Shown: in pieces, positions 34,201-44,946 of the stretch
Position numbering within the stretch: position 1 is the stretch's first letter
Layout: every line of letters starts with the position of its first letter
NCBI RefSeq assembly: GCF_000003195.3
Contig: NC_012873.2
Span: 66,535,615-66,599,614 of the forward strand
Source: Sorghum bicolor
Lineage: Eukaryota; Streptophyta; Magnoliopsida; Poales; Poaceae
Direction of reading: 5' to 3'
DNA: 64,000 nt
Notes under the pieces: model-generated
Databases searched by the model: none
Seen by the model: only the letters and a program-made list of their open reading frames with translations
What the model was told of the DNA's origin: nothing
Program-made: the position numbers and the translations under genes

Positions 34201-35450
34201 AACACTACCTCTATAATTGCAAATGTTTCTCTTATGAGAACCCGGATCCGGAAAACAAAGTCCATGGCAAAGTCGCTTGAAGCGATTATATCGGGTCAAC
34301 GAAGGAAGCAATTGAGGTTGAATCTCCTACTAAGAAGAATTAAATGTTCTGCAATATCTCTGGCAAATGAAATAAATAAATATGAAATATGCAATTAGTA
34401 AAGTGGATCCTGAAAATCCATATAGTTTCTGAAGAACAGAAATCGCAACATATGGAAATTAAATCTCATACTAAGTATTAAAAAATCTAAGGTGGAATAA
34501 TATATTCCTGAATGAATATTGAAGTCTCAAGAAGAGCATGTCGTAGAAGGAATAGTCATTGAATGACTATGTAGTGAATAACACTATCTCATTATGTATA
34601 TCACATAATAAACTCTCATGTAGTAGAGAATATTTCTCATAGAAGAGAAATATTATTCAATAGAAATGAGAACATCCTTAAAGGATTTAATCCACGAAAG
34701 ATTTTCCAGTTGATTCTTGAAAAACACCATTAGTCCCTAAAGTGAATGTAGACCCGAGAAAAAAAATAATAAGTTGAGGAATTCTAAATACCATGAAGGT
34801 ATCATCGAAACACTCAGAAAGTGTATATTGTGATTTTCGTACCATAGAAGGTATAAAAATAATGGTGATTTTGGTAATTGAATTATTCCCTAAATACCAA
34901 ATGCAAGACTGGATTTATTGTTTAGTGGTATAATCAAAATCTTGAAGATTTGTAGAATATATAATTTAAAATCTACTAAACAAGAAATATAAGTTTGATG
35001 CACTATCTAGAAGATATTGAATATTGTAAGTTATTTACCCCATAATCCTCTGAAAGGATTTATTATCCTGAAGATAATTTTTATTTGTTTTGCACAACTA
35101 ATCAGTGGTCATTTATACATAAAGCATATTGCTCTTATTTATACCCATATAATTCATAGAAGAATTATGAGCCAACCTTTTGAAAGATATAGTATTGTGG
35201 TACTGCATACCATTAATTAAGCACACATTTGTGAACAGTATGATTTGAACAATAAAGTTCAAAAATTGGCATTATGAGGGGGAGCATATTTTTATTAAAT
35301 CTACCTTGAAGGTAAACCACTAGAATTACAAAGATCAAGTAGATCATATTTGCTAAAACATTGAAGTTTATGCATAAATCATGAAGATAAATATCTATTC
35401 ATGAAGAATAGAATATCCTAAAGAATACATGACCACGAAGGATAAATGTT
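31100..35450 (+). repeat. Array of short perfect hairpins with recurrent loops (LTR-element interior)
   Basis: Dozens of 4-10 bp perfect inverted repeats, one every 30-60 bp. Their loops recur: ATGAA, ATAGAA, CTGAA, GTAGAA, CCGTT or a single G inside TTGAA. Checked examples: 34629-34654 (10-bp stems, loop ATAGAA), 34552-34570 (9-bp, loop G), 35394-35412 (7-bp, ATGAA), 35149-35168 (7-bp, ATAGAA), 34937-34951 (7-bp, G), 34000-34016 (6-bp, ATGAA), 35062-35078 (6-bp, CTGAA), 33017-33033 (6-bp, CCGTT), 32074-32092 (7-bp, CCGTT), 31790-31808 (6-bp, ATAGAAG), 32105-32120 (5-bp, GTAGAA). In the inverted block the loops are the complements: TTCTA at 31145-31159 and 31171-31181. No coding frame runs through it. 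Confidence 0.8.
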
Positions 35451-35640
35451 GTACTCTTTTTTTCTATGTGAGTTTTTACTTGAAGGTTTCTCACACAAGT
35501 TTTTTAATGAGACAACATGTGCAATACAATTAACGAATGCAATGTACTCTTTTCTCCAAGAACCGTTTTTTTCCCATTGGGTTTTCGGATGGAGTTTTTA
35601 ATGAGGCATGTGCATATCGTGGTAATCGCCCAAGGGGGAG
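33105..35640 (+). repeat. Five copies of the polypurine tract AGGGGGAG
   Basis: Identical AGGGGGAG at 33105, 33421, 33675, 35277 and 35633; the last abuts the 3' LTR and is the expected plus-strand primer. The complement CTCCCCCT at 30933 abuts the inverted LTR. Multiple such tracts upstream of the 3' LTR are known from Sirevirus-type Copia elements; the parallel is inference. Confidence 0.7.
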
Positions 35641-35911
35641 TGTTGTAAAACATATGGACTTGATCCTAGAAGGAAAGGAGAAGGAGGAATCTTAATCCTA
35701 GTCCATTTGTATGTGGGCTCTTACCAAAACTCTTAGGCCTTGGCAAGACTATATATACGTGGGAGCTCTATGTTGTAATCACCAATATTCAGAGGAATAA
35801 AGAACAGTCTCCCTATCTTGTGTCTATTGGTTCTTCTACTTTCATCTACTATATTGATCATGAGAGACGGAGAGGGAAAGGTTACAACCGCTGGCAACAT
35901 GTTTTATAACA
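35641..35911 (+). repeat. 3' LTR (271 bp)
   Basis: Same length as the 5' LTR; five substitutions (four transitions and one C/A) by direct reading. Followed by the GGCCT duplication. Confidence 0.92.
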
Positions 35912-35916
35912 GGCCT

Positions 35917-38190
35917 GTCACGGCGGCCCCCAGGCGGGCCGTGGCGAAGGCGACCGTCCCCGTCGCATAGGCCCGCCGCCCGCGCGGGCGAGGCCGACCG
36001 ACGGAGGCTCGCGCAGCTGCGCAGCGCAGGTCCCCCTGTCCCTGTCCCTGTCCCCGTCCCCGTCCACGTCCCCGCCCCGTCGCCGACGTCGGCTCGCTGG
36101 TCGACGTCGTTGGCAGAGTCGAGTCGAGACAACGTTGTCTGCCTCCACTGCAGATTTATTTTGGCGGACGCCGCGAGTCGCTCTGCCTCCTTCCGGGGCG
36201 GGCGGGGCCCGTCTCCCACGTCGATGCGTTTCGTTCGTTCAGTAGTCAGGCACGCGCGCACCGGCGCACGCACGCGGTTCACCTGCGGCAGTGCTCAACC
36301 ACGGGCCACGGAGTAGGTTAGGTACGCGACACGCCGCCGCGGCGTCTCTGTCCGACACGCCGAGCTACGCCGTATAGCAGATGCAGCGTACCGGATACGG
36401 ACAGCGCTGCAAGAGCCACGCCAGAGAGGCAAATATTATTTCTCCTACGATACCAGGTCCAGGTGCAGCGGGCAACGGAGGAAACCAGCCCAGGTCCCAA
36501 GCATAATGACCACACACCCGAAAAAAGGAAACCTGATGGTAGGCACCACGTGGCCAACAGACTGCACGGTTTCCATTTGAAAACGGGGCCAACTCATCTC
36601 GCCAGACCAGCTGTATCGGAATGTTCGGGCGGCCCTCGGACGTGCACCTGGTCATCCTGCCACCTGGAGTGGAGTGGAGTGGATGATCCTGCTCCAAGGC
36701 TGTTGGCTGTTCATACACCCTCTAGTACAGGTACGTGACGTCCTGACGTGCGTGAGTACGTACTCCACGCCTGCTCGCTGACCACGGCGCGTTTCTTCCC
36801 GAGCCTACCAACAACATGTATGCACAACAGCACCAGCAGCAGCCGGAACCAGAACGCACGCACCCCCGGCCGCCCGGTGCCGTTCGTCTCCGACTCTCGC
36901 GGTACTGCCCGGCCTGCTCTGCCGTCTCCTCACGACGTCACCTATAGGTCTAAACAATCATGACTAAAAATATTTTTCTCTTAATTTATTATAAGGGAAA
37001 AACACTGTTGATTCTTTTTTGGAAAAAGAAGAAAATAAAGATAGAGGTTCTTTCCTCGTGCACGAAGAATGCTCAGCCCCGGATAATATATACGTACTCG
37101 TCGCTAATCAGTTCGTCGGTGCATGATTATTGCACACACCGTGTACAGTACAGAGGTGGCCAACTGGGCATTGCGTACTTGAGTACTCGCAAGAAATTGA
37201 AATTCGCGGCTCCATACCGGCCGCACATGGTACGTAACGCGACTGCAGCGGAAACCATACGAGATTAGCCTCGTGGAGACCACCGCTGGCCACCGATACA
37301 ATTCTTTAGAGTTTTAAGAGCGTTCAGCAAGTACACGAGGCATGAATTGTGGCATGCAACTAGTCGTTGATGGTGGCCGCCACCGCAACCGCGAGGAGGC
37401 CACCGATGGAGACGCGGCGCGGTTTATTCGGATGTCGGAGCCTCCGACGACTCCGGTGCGGCGGTGTCCGGACCAGCGAGGCCCTGCGCCGGCATCGGCG
37501 GGTGCCGACATCAGTTTGCTTGTTTTATAATCTATATTTTTTTTTCTGTTAGATAATAGTGTTTTATTCTCGTAACAAATTAGTAAATAATAGTTCCAGT
37601 ATCAACAGGCTCATCGACTGAGTACAAGCAGCAAGATCGAATCCGTGTCCTAATTATTATTCTTTTTTGACTTTTGATTATCATCAGTGCGTCTTTAAGG
37701 AGTAAAGACAGGGGGTTAATGGGGACGCATCACATCAAACAATCACAGTACCCTTTTGCAATAAACAAAACCGCACACTGAGCAATTTGGGAATCATTGG
37801 GGCCCATTCCCCGTTTTGCCCTTGCCGGATGTGAATGTCCGGAGCAGTTGGTTATCCAAGGCGCGCGGTAATTCCCAGCAGCCGCCAGTTAACCGCGCTC
37901 CCTGGGCAGTTTGGGAACAACACTCGCGCAACTACTACGCACCAGAAATGCAATGCCCCCGACACACTCGCGCAACTACTACGCACCAGAAATGCAATGC
38001 CCCCGACAGATCTGCGGCCGTGTCCTGCTGCCACCCACGCCTAATCCCACTCTTTGGTTTGGATTTGGACACGCCTCTCTGAATCTAATCCCCGCAAGAC
38101 AAGGGACAGGGAGGCGAAAATCCCGTTAACCCCAGTGCATTTGCCCAGAGGCCAGAGCCAGAGGGGGCGTCTGGGTGACGACGAACAGCC
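35917..38190. other. GC-rich intergenic, no gene recognised
   Basis: Several overlapping frames up to 146 codons on both strands, none with a motif. It contains a TGTCCC/CGTCCC hexamer minisatellite (about 36031-36078). The part nearest 38190 leads into the membrane-protein gene promoter; no TATA box was found. Confidence 0.4.
37919..38007 (+). repeat. 44-bp unit repeated twice in tandem
   Basis: ACACTCGCGCAACTACTACG... is followed 44 bp later by an identical copy; both contain CCAGAAATGCAATGCCCCCG. It lies about 470 bp upstream of the membrane-protein start codon. Confidence 0.9.
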
Positions 38191-38472
38191 GCGGAGGGAG
38201 GAACCAAAAGCAGAAAAGCATCCGTCTTCCATCTTTGTGGAACGACCACCCCGACCCCGACCTCGGCCCGGCCCCCATCTCTTTCGTTCTCCTACCACCC
38301 CTTCTTCTGCCAGCCTGAAGCTTTTCCTTCGTTCTCAACTTCTCATCCTGTTCTCGGAGCGTGGGTGGAGGCGAGGACGCGGACAAAAGGTGGTGGTACG
38401 ATCTTGTTGGGTTCACGCCGTATTCCTGGGGGGAGAGAGGGCGCCGCCGCCGCGCCGGTGAGACGCCCAGCC

Positions 38473-41400
38473 ATGGCATTGCCGGTTCCCCTCGTCCGCC
38501 TGGCGCTGCTGCTGCTCGTCGCGCTGCCATTCTGCGGCGCACATCCCGGACCGGGAGGCTTCCCTGCCCCTCGTCACTCCCAGAGGCCCGCGCTCCACTC
38601 TGGTTCGTGCAGCCCTCCCTTATCGCGTCTCCTGTTTATATACACACACGCACCACGCACCTGGTTTTACTCTTTTTGCTGGTATATGTACGCTGCAGAG
38701 AAGAAGATAATAGCTTGCTTGTTCTTTTGATTCAGTGCGATTTTAGCGTGATTTCGGTTCCTCTGCATGCCTCTTTGTTTTGTTTTTCCAGTTCGTTTAA
38801 ACAAGATAGAGCTTTTTGTTTAGTACCGAGTGAAGTCGAATTCTTCTTCATCATAAGGAACGGTCCCCATAATTTTCTAGTGTTCTGTGGTCCTCAGGTT
38901 GTTGTTCATCTGTTTGGTGTCCTTTTCTTCTGCTCCTTACAGGGTTTATTCTCCGAAAGAATCCTATGTTAGACTTCGACCCTGCCAAATCTTGGTTCTT
39001 AGTGATGTGCAGTGTTCTGTATCAAATCTGTGCCCCTTTCTTTTGAAAGGAAAAGGAAAATTCGAGTTCTTTCATTCCCTCCTTGTATTGCGGTTCTCTT
39101 TTCTTTTTTTCCCCCCCTAGGAAAGGAATACAACTAGCTTCTTGGTTGTCTAAATTCCCTTCGCCTTTTCCTTTCCCCATGCCCCCCCTGCATCAGTTCT
39201 GTTTTTCTTTTCTGTAGCGAATGGCTTTTCTACAGATTTGAATACTTTGGTTCCAACGTATAGTGTTCCCAAATTCAGTGTTTTTTAACAGAGCAAATTC
39301 AGTCTTGTGTCACTGCCCTGTGGTGCTTCCATTTACCCTTTTACCGCGCTGCAGTTCCTTCCGTTTTGTACTGCTTTGCTGTTTTCGGTACTGAGTGTTG
39401 TAATGGTATGCAAGTGATTTTCGTATCCATTTCTTGTTTTAGTTTATTATAACTGAATTCTTACGTACCCGCAGACACCTAGCCTTTACTTGTAAGAAAT
39501 TTAATTTAAAGGGAACATTATGAGATGGCTCTATTCAAGTTCTATCCTCTCTTGAATACTGCTTCACTTATTCTGCAGAGAATGTTATAATTAAACCAGT
39601 GAAAGACTAAAGGAAAAGCACGTAGATGTATTAAACCACCAGTAGAAAATGCCTATTATCCCAGTTGGGAGATTTATAACTGTCAGAAGCAATCCTTCTT
39701 GTATGACAAGGAATTATAACTGTCAAAAGCAGATGGATTTGGCTTGCTGGCAAGGAGGTCAATTGCTGAAGCTCCTACTGACATCAACGTCACTACGAAT
39801 AGCTCCTTTGTATTGGCGGCAGATAGGACATATCGAAAGGATCCCTTGAATGGTTTCAGGAAATACCCGGGCGGCTGGAATATCAGTGAAGTGCACTATT
39901 TTGCTGTAAGTCATTTATTTCCAAAAATGCAACTCTATCGTCTGCTTACATTTGGTGGCATTATATGATATTTGTTGCGCTGATTTCTTTGTTGGTAGTC
40001 CGTCGGATATACAGCCATTCCGCTGTTCGCTATTGCTCTGGCGTGGTTTGTGATCTTTTTCCTGGTTATGCTTGGGATTTGCTGCCGTCATTTCTGTTGC
40101 CCGCATCACACCTACAAGTATTCTCGAACAGCATATGCTCTGTCATTGATACTTCTAATATTGTTCACTTGTGCTGCAATGTAAGTTCCATTCTTCTATA
40201 ATAATGTGGCACTTTCATGAATCCTTGCACATATTTTGAGCTGTATATGCTGATCAAGTTTCACTGAATGCTAGTGCTGGATGTGCTATGTTATACGATG
40301 GCCAGGGCAAATTCCACAAGAGCACAACAACTACTCTGAAGTTTGTTGTTAGCCAGGCAAATTATACTGTTGACAACCTTAGGAACCTATCTGATAGTTT
40401 GTCAGCTGCAAAGAGGATTGACATAGCAAATTCCTTTTTACTGCCTCCTAATGTCCAAAGTCAGATAAATGAAATCCAAGGAAAGCTGAACACGTCAGCT
40501 ACTGATCTTGCTATTAAAACAACAGATAATGCCGCGAGGATAAAAAAGTTGCTAAACAGAGTGTAAGTGTTTTCTGCCCCATATCATTGAGATATCATCT
40601 AAATGATGCAACTGATGGAGAATGGATTTTGTGCATGTGGTCCACCAATTTTATTTCAGGCGCCTTGCTTTAATTGTCATTGCAGCAGTGATGCTTCTTC
40701 TGGCATTTATTGGCTTCTGTGAGTACTCTTTGTTTTTTCCATACTGGCCAGAAAATGGTCATTGTTTTGTGTGTTTCTAAACACATATGCTAACATAGTA
40801 AATCTTGACTTTGTCAGTGTTATCCATCTTTGGTCTGGAATTCATTGTCTCTGTGTAAGTTTTGTTTTTGCTTATGATTTTATTTTAACAAACTGGAGAT
40901 ATCATTCATTGCACCTATTTTTATACAGCTTGGTTGTTATTGGATGGATATTGGTTACTGGGACGTTTATCCTGTGCGGTGTCTTTCTTCTTCTGCACAA
41001 GTAAGTATTCTAATATAATAAACACATCACAATACTGCACCAAGTAGCACACTTGCATCCCAAGTCCAATTAAGCTATCCCTGTTTTGTACAATCAACCT
41101 TATATTTTATAGCCTAGAATATATTAGAAAAAATTGGCGCTTTTGATTTTAGGTCCAGGTCTTTTTCAAATTGAAGTCTGATCTTGTTTGGAGCATGCTA
41201 GCACAGCGATGATCTAGCACTTGCATCAAGTGATCATCAGTCCATGTTCCTGGTACCAATTTGCATTGCAATTGCCTATCCAATGACATCTTGGACTCCA
41301 TTCAGGGGCTCAGAGCTACATCTTTGCATTAGTCTATGCGACTAGGTCTTCTTGTTTCTTGTGTTGCCTTTAACCCAACTTCGCTATTATTTGGATTGTT

Positions 41401-42939
41401 TAACCTTACATCTTTCATGTTCCCAAACATCTCTTTCCATATCTTCAAGATTGCTTAGGTCTATGAAGGGGCTTAGTTTGTAAGCTATATTTTAGTTATT
41501 TATTGTAGCTACATACACTTTTGCTTAGGCCTTGTTTAGTTCACCCCAAAACTCAAAACTTTTCAAGATTCTCCGTCACATCGAATCTTGCAGCACATGC
41601 ATGAAACATTAAATATAGATAAAAAAACTAATTATACAGTTTGCTTTGTAATTTACGAGATGGATCTTTTGAGGCTAATTAGTCCATGGTTGGACAATAA
41701 TTGCCGAATAAAAACAAAAAGTGCTACAATACCCAAAAACTTTTCACCTCCTCAACTAAACAAGGCCTTAGTTTCTTTGTCGCATTTCGCTTGTAAGCCA
41801 AATCATGTGCAACACCTTTTATGTTTCAGTATTACATGCCAAACTATGTCCTTTTGTAAATATCAATTGCATGGGAACAATTTTGTTTTTAAATTCGAGG
41901 TTAATGCTTTTTGCTAGCTAAACTTGTACATAATTGTAAATTAACATGTAAGATGTAACTATCAGTAGTAAAGACAAAACTGGAGCTGTTCGAACCGCTA
42001 CATATAATTTTCATGGGATTTCGACTTTGGGTAAAACATTTACCCTCTTAAAGGCAACCTTTATGATCCACTAAACAAATCTCCCTTTTGATATCAGTAT
42101 CTCATCTTCTCTGTACATTGTACAAAACAGTGTTGTTTCAGATACTTGTGTTGCGATGGAAGAGTGGGTTGCTCATCCAACAGAACACACCGCCCTGGAT
42201 GAGGTTATCCCCTGTGTCGAGCCTGCCACAGCAAACGAATCCCTGTACAGAAGCAGGCAGGTCACCTTCGAGCTGGTGAACGTGGTGAACCAGGTGATCA
42301 CCAACGTGTCGAATAGAAACTTCCCTCCACAGTTGACACCTTTCTACTACAATCAGTCAGGGCCATTGATGCCTCTGCTCTGCAATCCATTCACACCTAA
42401 TCTGAGGGACCGCAACTGCACCCGAGGGGAGGTTACCTTGTACAATGCAACCCAGGTAAGTCGTCGGCTGTTATCCTGCATTATTTCCTGCTTGGATGGT
42501 GAGCGCCTAACAACACTGATCCATGCCTCGGCATACAACATTGCAGGTTTGGAAGAACTACGAATGCCAGAGCAAAACCGTCTCCGGAGCCGAGATTTGC
42601 GCCACCGTGGGGCGAGTCACGCCCAGCATCTACAGGCAGATGACGGCGGGCGTGACGGTGAGCCAGGGGCTGTACCAGTACGGGCCTTTCCTCATCCAGC
42701 TGGAGGACTGCACCTTCGTGCGCGACACCTTCACGACCATCAACCAGGGCTACTGCCCTGGCCTGGAGCGCTACAGCAAGTGGGTGTACGTGGGCCTGGT
42801 GATGGTCTCGTCAGCGGTGATGCTGTCGCTCATCTTCTGGGTGATCTACGCCAGGGAGCGGCGCCACCGCGTGTACAGCAAGCAGCACCAGCCGTACCCG
42901 CTGGAAGACAAGCCGGCGCCAACAGTCCCGGGCACCTGA
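38473..42939 (+). CDS. Plant-specific multi-pass transmembrane protein, nine exons
   Basis: My exon model is 38473-38602, 39733-39905, 39999-40180, 40275-40562, 40660-40718, 40818-40854, 40929-41000, 42131-42455 and 42547-42939, all GT-AG, joining in frame to 552 residues. An N-terminal signal peptide (LALLLLVALPFC) ends near residue 23. Then come the motifs RTYRKDPLNGF and GGWNISEVHYFASVGYTAIP, and spans near residues 106-129, 147-164, 260-290, 292-312 and 501-524. Between spans 4 and 5 lies a large Cys-rich, N-glycosylation-rich domain (TCVAMEEWV, CNPFTPNLRDRNCTRG, DCTFVRDTF). The layout is that of the plant proteins annotated only as transmembrane protein (At2g12400/At2g25270-like; from memory) and loosely recalls Tweety/prominin topology. 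Biochemical function unknown. Intron 7 carries a Tourist MITE. Exon 6 is only 37 bp. Confidence 0.85.
41528..41767. mobile_element. Tourist MITE in intron 7 of the transmembrane protein gene
   Basis: 240 bp, ends GGCCTTGTTTAGTTCACCCC and CTCAACTAAACAAGGCC, perfect TTA duplication (41525-41527, 41768-41770). The best-preserved copy of the family here and a good reference for the others. Confidence 0.92.
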
Positions 42940-43511
42940 TGGCCGTTCCTCCCTTGCCTGTGCCGCTGTGCATACTCCGCGCTAGTTGGGTTTCAGTGAT
43001 GTAGGTGGATGTACCCTGGATTGTTCGTTTGCTTGCTGTTGCTGTTGCTGATTTTCGTAGACGAAGCTGATGTGCATTCTCGTACTGACTGTAGCTGGTT
43101 TTGTGGTTCGAACTTGAGAGGTCAGACAGCATGTAACTCCTTTATGTTGGGATTGGGCATTAGTGGTGTACAGTCATGATCTGGAACTGTAAGATTGCAT
43201 ATTTGCATGTTCTTCAGTTCGTTTCTCTTCATCTGTGTGTATCATCGTTTTTTTCCCGTTGTCGCTGTCTTGCTGACCACTGGTCGTCTCGTTGGTTGGT
43301 TCGTAGGTGTTCACCGTCTCCCTGAATTATTGACGTAGTCTAATTGCCCTCCAACTCCAAAACCAGCCATTTTATCCTTATGAACTCTCAAAATTGTTTA
43401 AATCACCTCCCTACTCTAATTTGGAGTGATTTTAAAGGCAGTTTTGTTCTTTTTTTTCTCGCTAAAAGAATCGATAAATACTTTATACGGTTTTCAAACC
43501 ACACAAAAATT
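42940..43511. other. 3' UTR of the transmembrane gene and spacer
   Basis: No other gene. The transcript end is not marked by a clear AATAAA. Confidence 0.4.
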
Positions 43512-43774
43512 TACACCCTCCATCCCAAATTATAAGATATTTCTGCAATTTTGGAGAGTCAAAACATCTCAAGTTTGACCAAAATTAAATAACAAGATAA
43601 TAATATTTATTATACCAACTATGTATCATTAAGTTTTTTATTAATTATATTTTCATAGTATATCTATTTGATGTTATAAATCTTTATAATTCGCTCTATA
43701 ATTTTGGTCAAACTTCAAATGTTTTGACTCTCCAAGATTCTTAGAATGTCTTATAATTTGGAATGGAGGGAGTA
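43512..43774. mobile_element. Stowaway MITE 1 of three
   Basis: TA-flanked. Left CACCCTCCATCCCAAATTAT, right TATAATTTGGAATGGAGGGA. Interior arms contain TTTTGGAGAGTCAAAACAT / ATGTTTTGACTCTCCAAGA. Confidence 0.8.
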
Positions 43775-44082
43775 ACATTTATAAAATTCAAAAAATCTCG
43801 AGATGGATTTGGCTATGAAAAATCCGAATAAAATATTAGAGCTCGTCAAAACATCTTTAGAAACTTTTTTAAAAAATAGGTTAAACTCTAGGAAATTGCA
43901 AAAATATCTATGAAAATGTGGAAAATTCTCAAAATATCTATAATCGTGTTTCAAAAAACTTTGCAGAGTAAAAAAAATGAGGGGCAACCACCATGAATGC
44001 GACATAAACTTTGGGTATTATCCTTTTTTTGTTGCAAAACATTTTAACCGCATGTTTCGATATCAATTAGAATGGTTTTATT

Positions 44083-44087
<5 letters not shown>

Positions 44088-44156
<69 letters not shown>
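44088..44156. repeat. (TA)n microsatellite
   Basis: About 68 bp of uninterrupted AT/TA between the first and second Stowaway copies. Confidence 0.95.
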
Positions 44157-44158
<2 letters not shown>

Positions 44159-44226
44159 TATCCCAAACTATTTCTATATTTTTTGAAAAAAAAGCTTAGA
44201 GACATTCCTTGTGTTCTAAAAAAACT

Positions 44227-44490
44227 TACTCCCTCCATTCCAAATTGTAAGTCATTCCAAGAATCTTGGAGAGTCAAACTTTTCTAAGTTTGACCAAATT
44301 TATATGATAAAATAATAATTATTATGATGCAAACTAAATATAATTAGATTCTTCCTTAATTATATTTTCATAGTATACTCACTTTACATTACAAATCTTA
44401 TTATTTTTCTCTATAATTTTGGTCAAACGTGAAAATATTTTGACTCTCCAAGATTCTTGGAATGACTTACAATTTGGGATGGAGGGAGTA
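44227..44490. mobile_element. Stowaway MITE 2 of three
   Basis: TA-flanked, ends CTCCCTCCATTCCAAATTG / CAATTTGGGATGGAGGGAG. Closely similar to copy 3. Confidence 0.85.
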
Positions 44491-44534
44491 TCAAATACTA
44501 GTATTTTGCTATTCTTAAGAGAAAAAATCAGACA

Positions 44535-44798
44535 TACTCCCTCCATCCCAAATTGTAAGTCATTCCAAGAATCTTAGAGAGTCAAACTTTTCTAAGTTTG
44601 ACCAAATTTATATTATAAAATAGTAATTATTATGGTACTAACTAAGTATCATTAGATTCTTTTTAAATTATATTTTCATAGTATACTCACTTTACGTTAC
44701 AAATCTTAGTATTTTTCTCTATAATTTTGGTCAAACATAAAAATACTTTAACTCTACAAGATTCTTGGAATGACTTATAATTTAGTATGGAGGGAGTA
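44535..44798. mobile_element. Stowaway MITE 3 of three
   Basis: TA-flanked, ends CTCCCTCCATCCCAAATTG / AATTTAGTATGGAGGGAG. Same orientation and same sub-terminal words as copy 2. Confidence 0.85.
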
Positions 44799-44946
44799 GT
44801 TTGGAGGGCTAGAATATTTTTTTTCCCTCTCGTCTCTAACGTGTGACACCACGTGCTTATGGGCCTCATGTTGAAATGGGTTCTGAAATGCCCGTGAATA
44901 GGCACGGGGGCTCTCCTCTGTTGCTGATCGAAGGGAATACGAAAGG

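Larger units (their letters stand above)
29083..35911 (+). mobile_element. Non-autonomous LTR retrotransposon, Copia-like, complete and recent
   Basis: The element is bounded by 271-bp LTRs that start TGTTGTAAAACAT and end ATGTTTTATAACA. GGCCT is duplicated on both sides (29078-29082 and 35912-35916). After the left LTR comes CGTTATCAGCACGAC at the primer-binding position; before the right LTR is the polypurine tract AAGGGGGAG. The LTRs differ at 5 of 271 positions by direct comparison, so insertion is recent. The interior of 6.29 kb has no frame longer than about 80 codons and no recognisable gag, protease, integrase or reverse transcriptase, so it must move in trans. It contains an inverted LTR block (30676-31250) and the hairpin array. 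The Copia assignment rests on the 5-bp duplication, LTR ends and tract, not on protein. Confidence 0.88.

Noticed and set aside
38054..38542. 135- to 138-codon frames on both strands around the membrane-protein start
   Set aside because: They overlap the 5' leader and first exon of a gene with a convincing spliced model.
42131..42155. Acceptor TTTCAG at about 42140 for exon 8 of the membrane-protein gene
   Set aside because: Joining exon 7 there breaks the frame. The AAACAG at 42130 keeps it and yields HNVVSDTCVAM.
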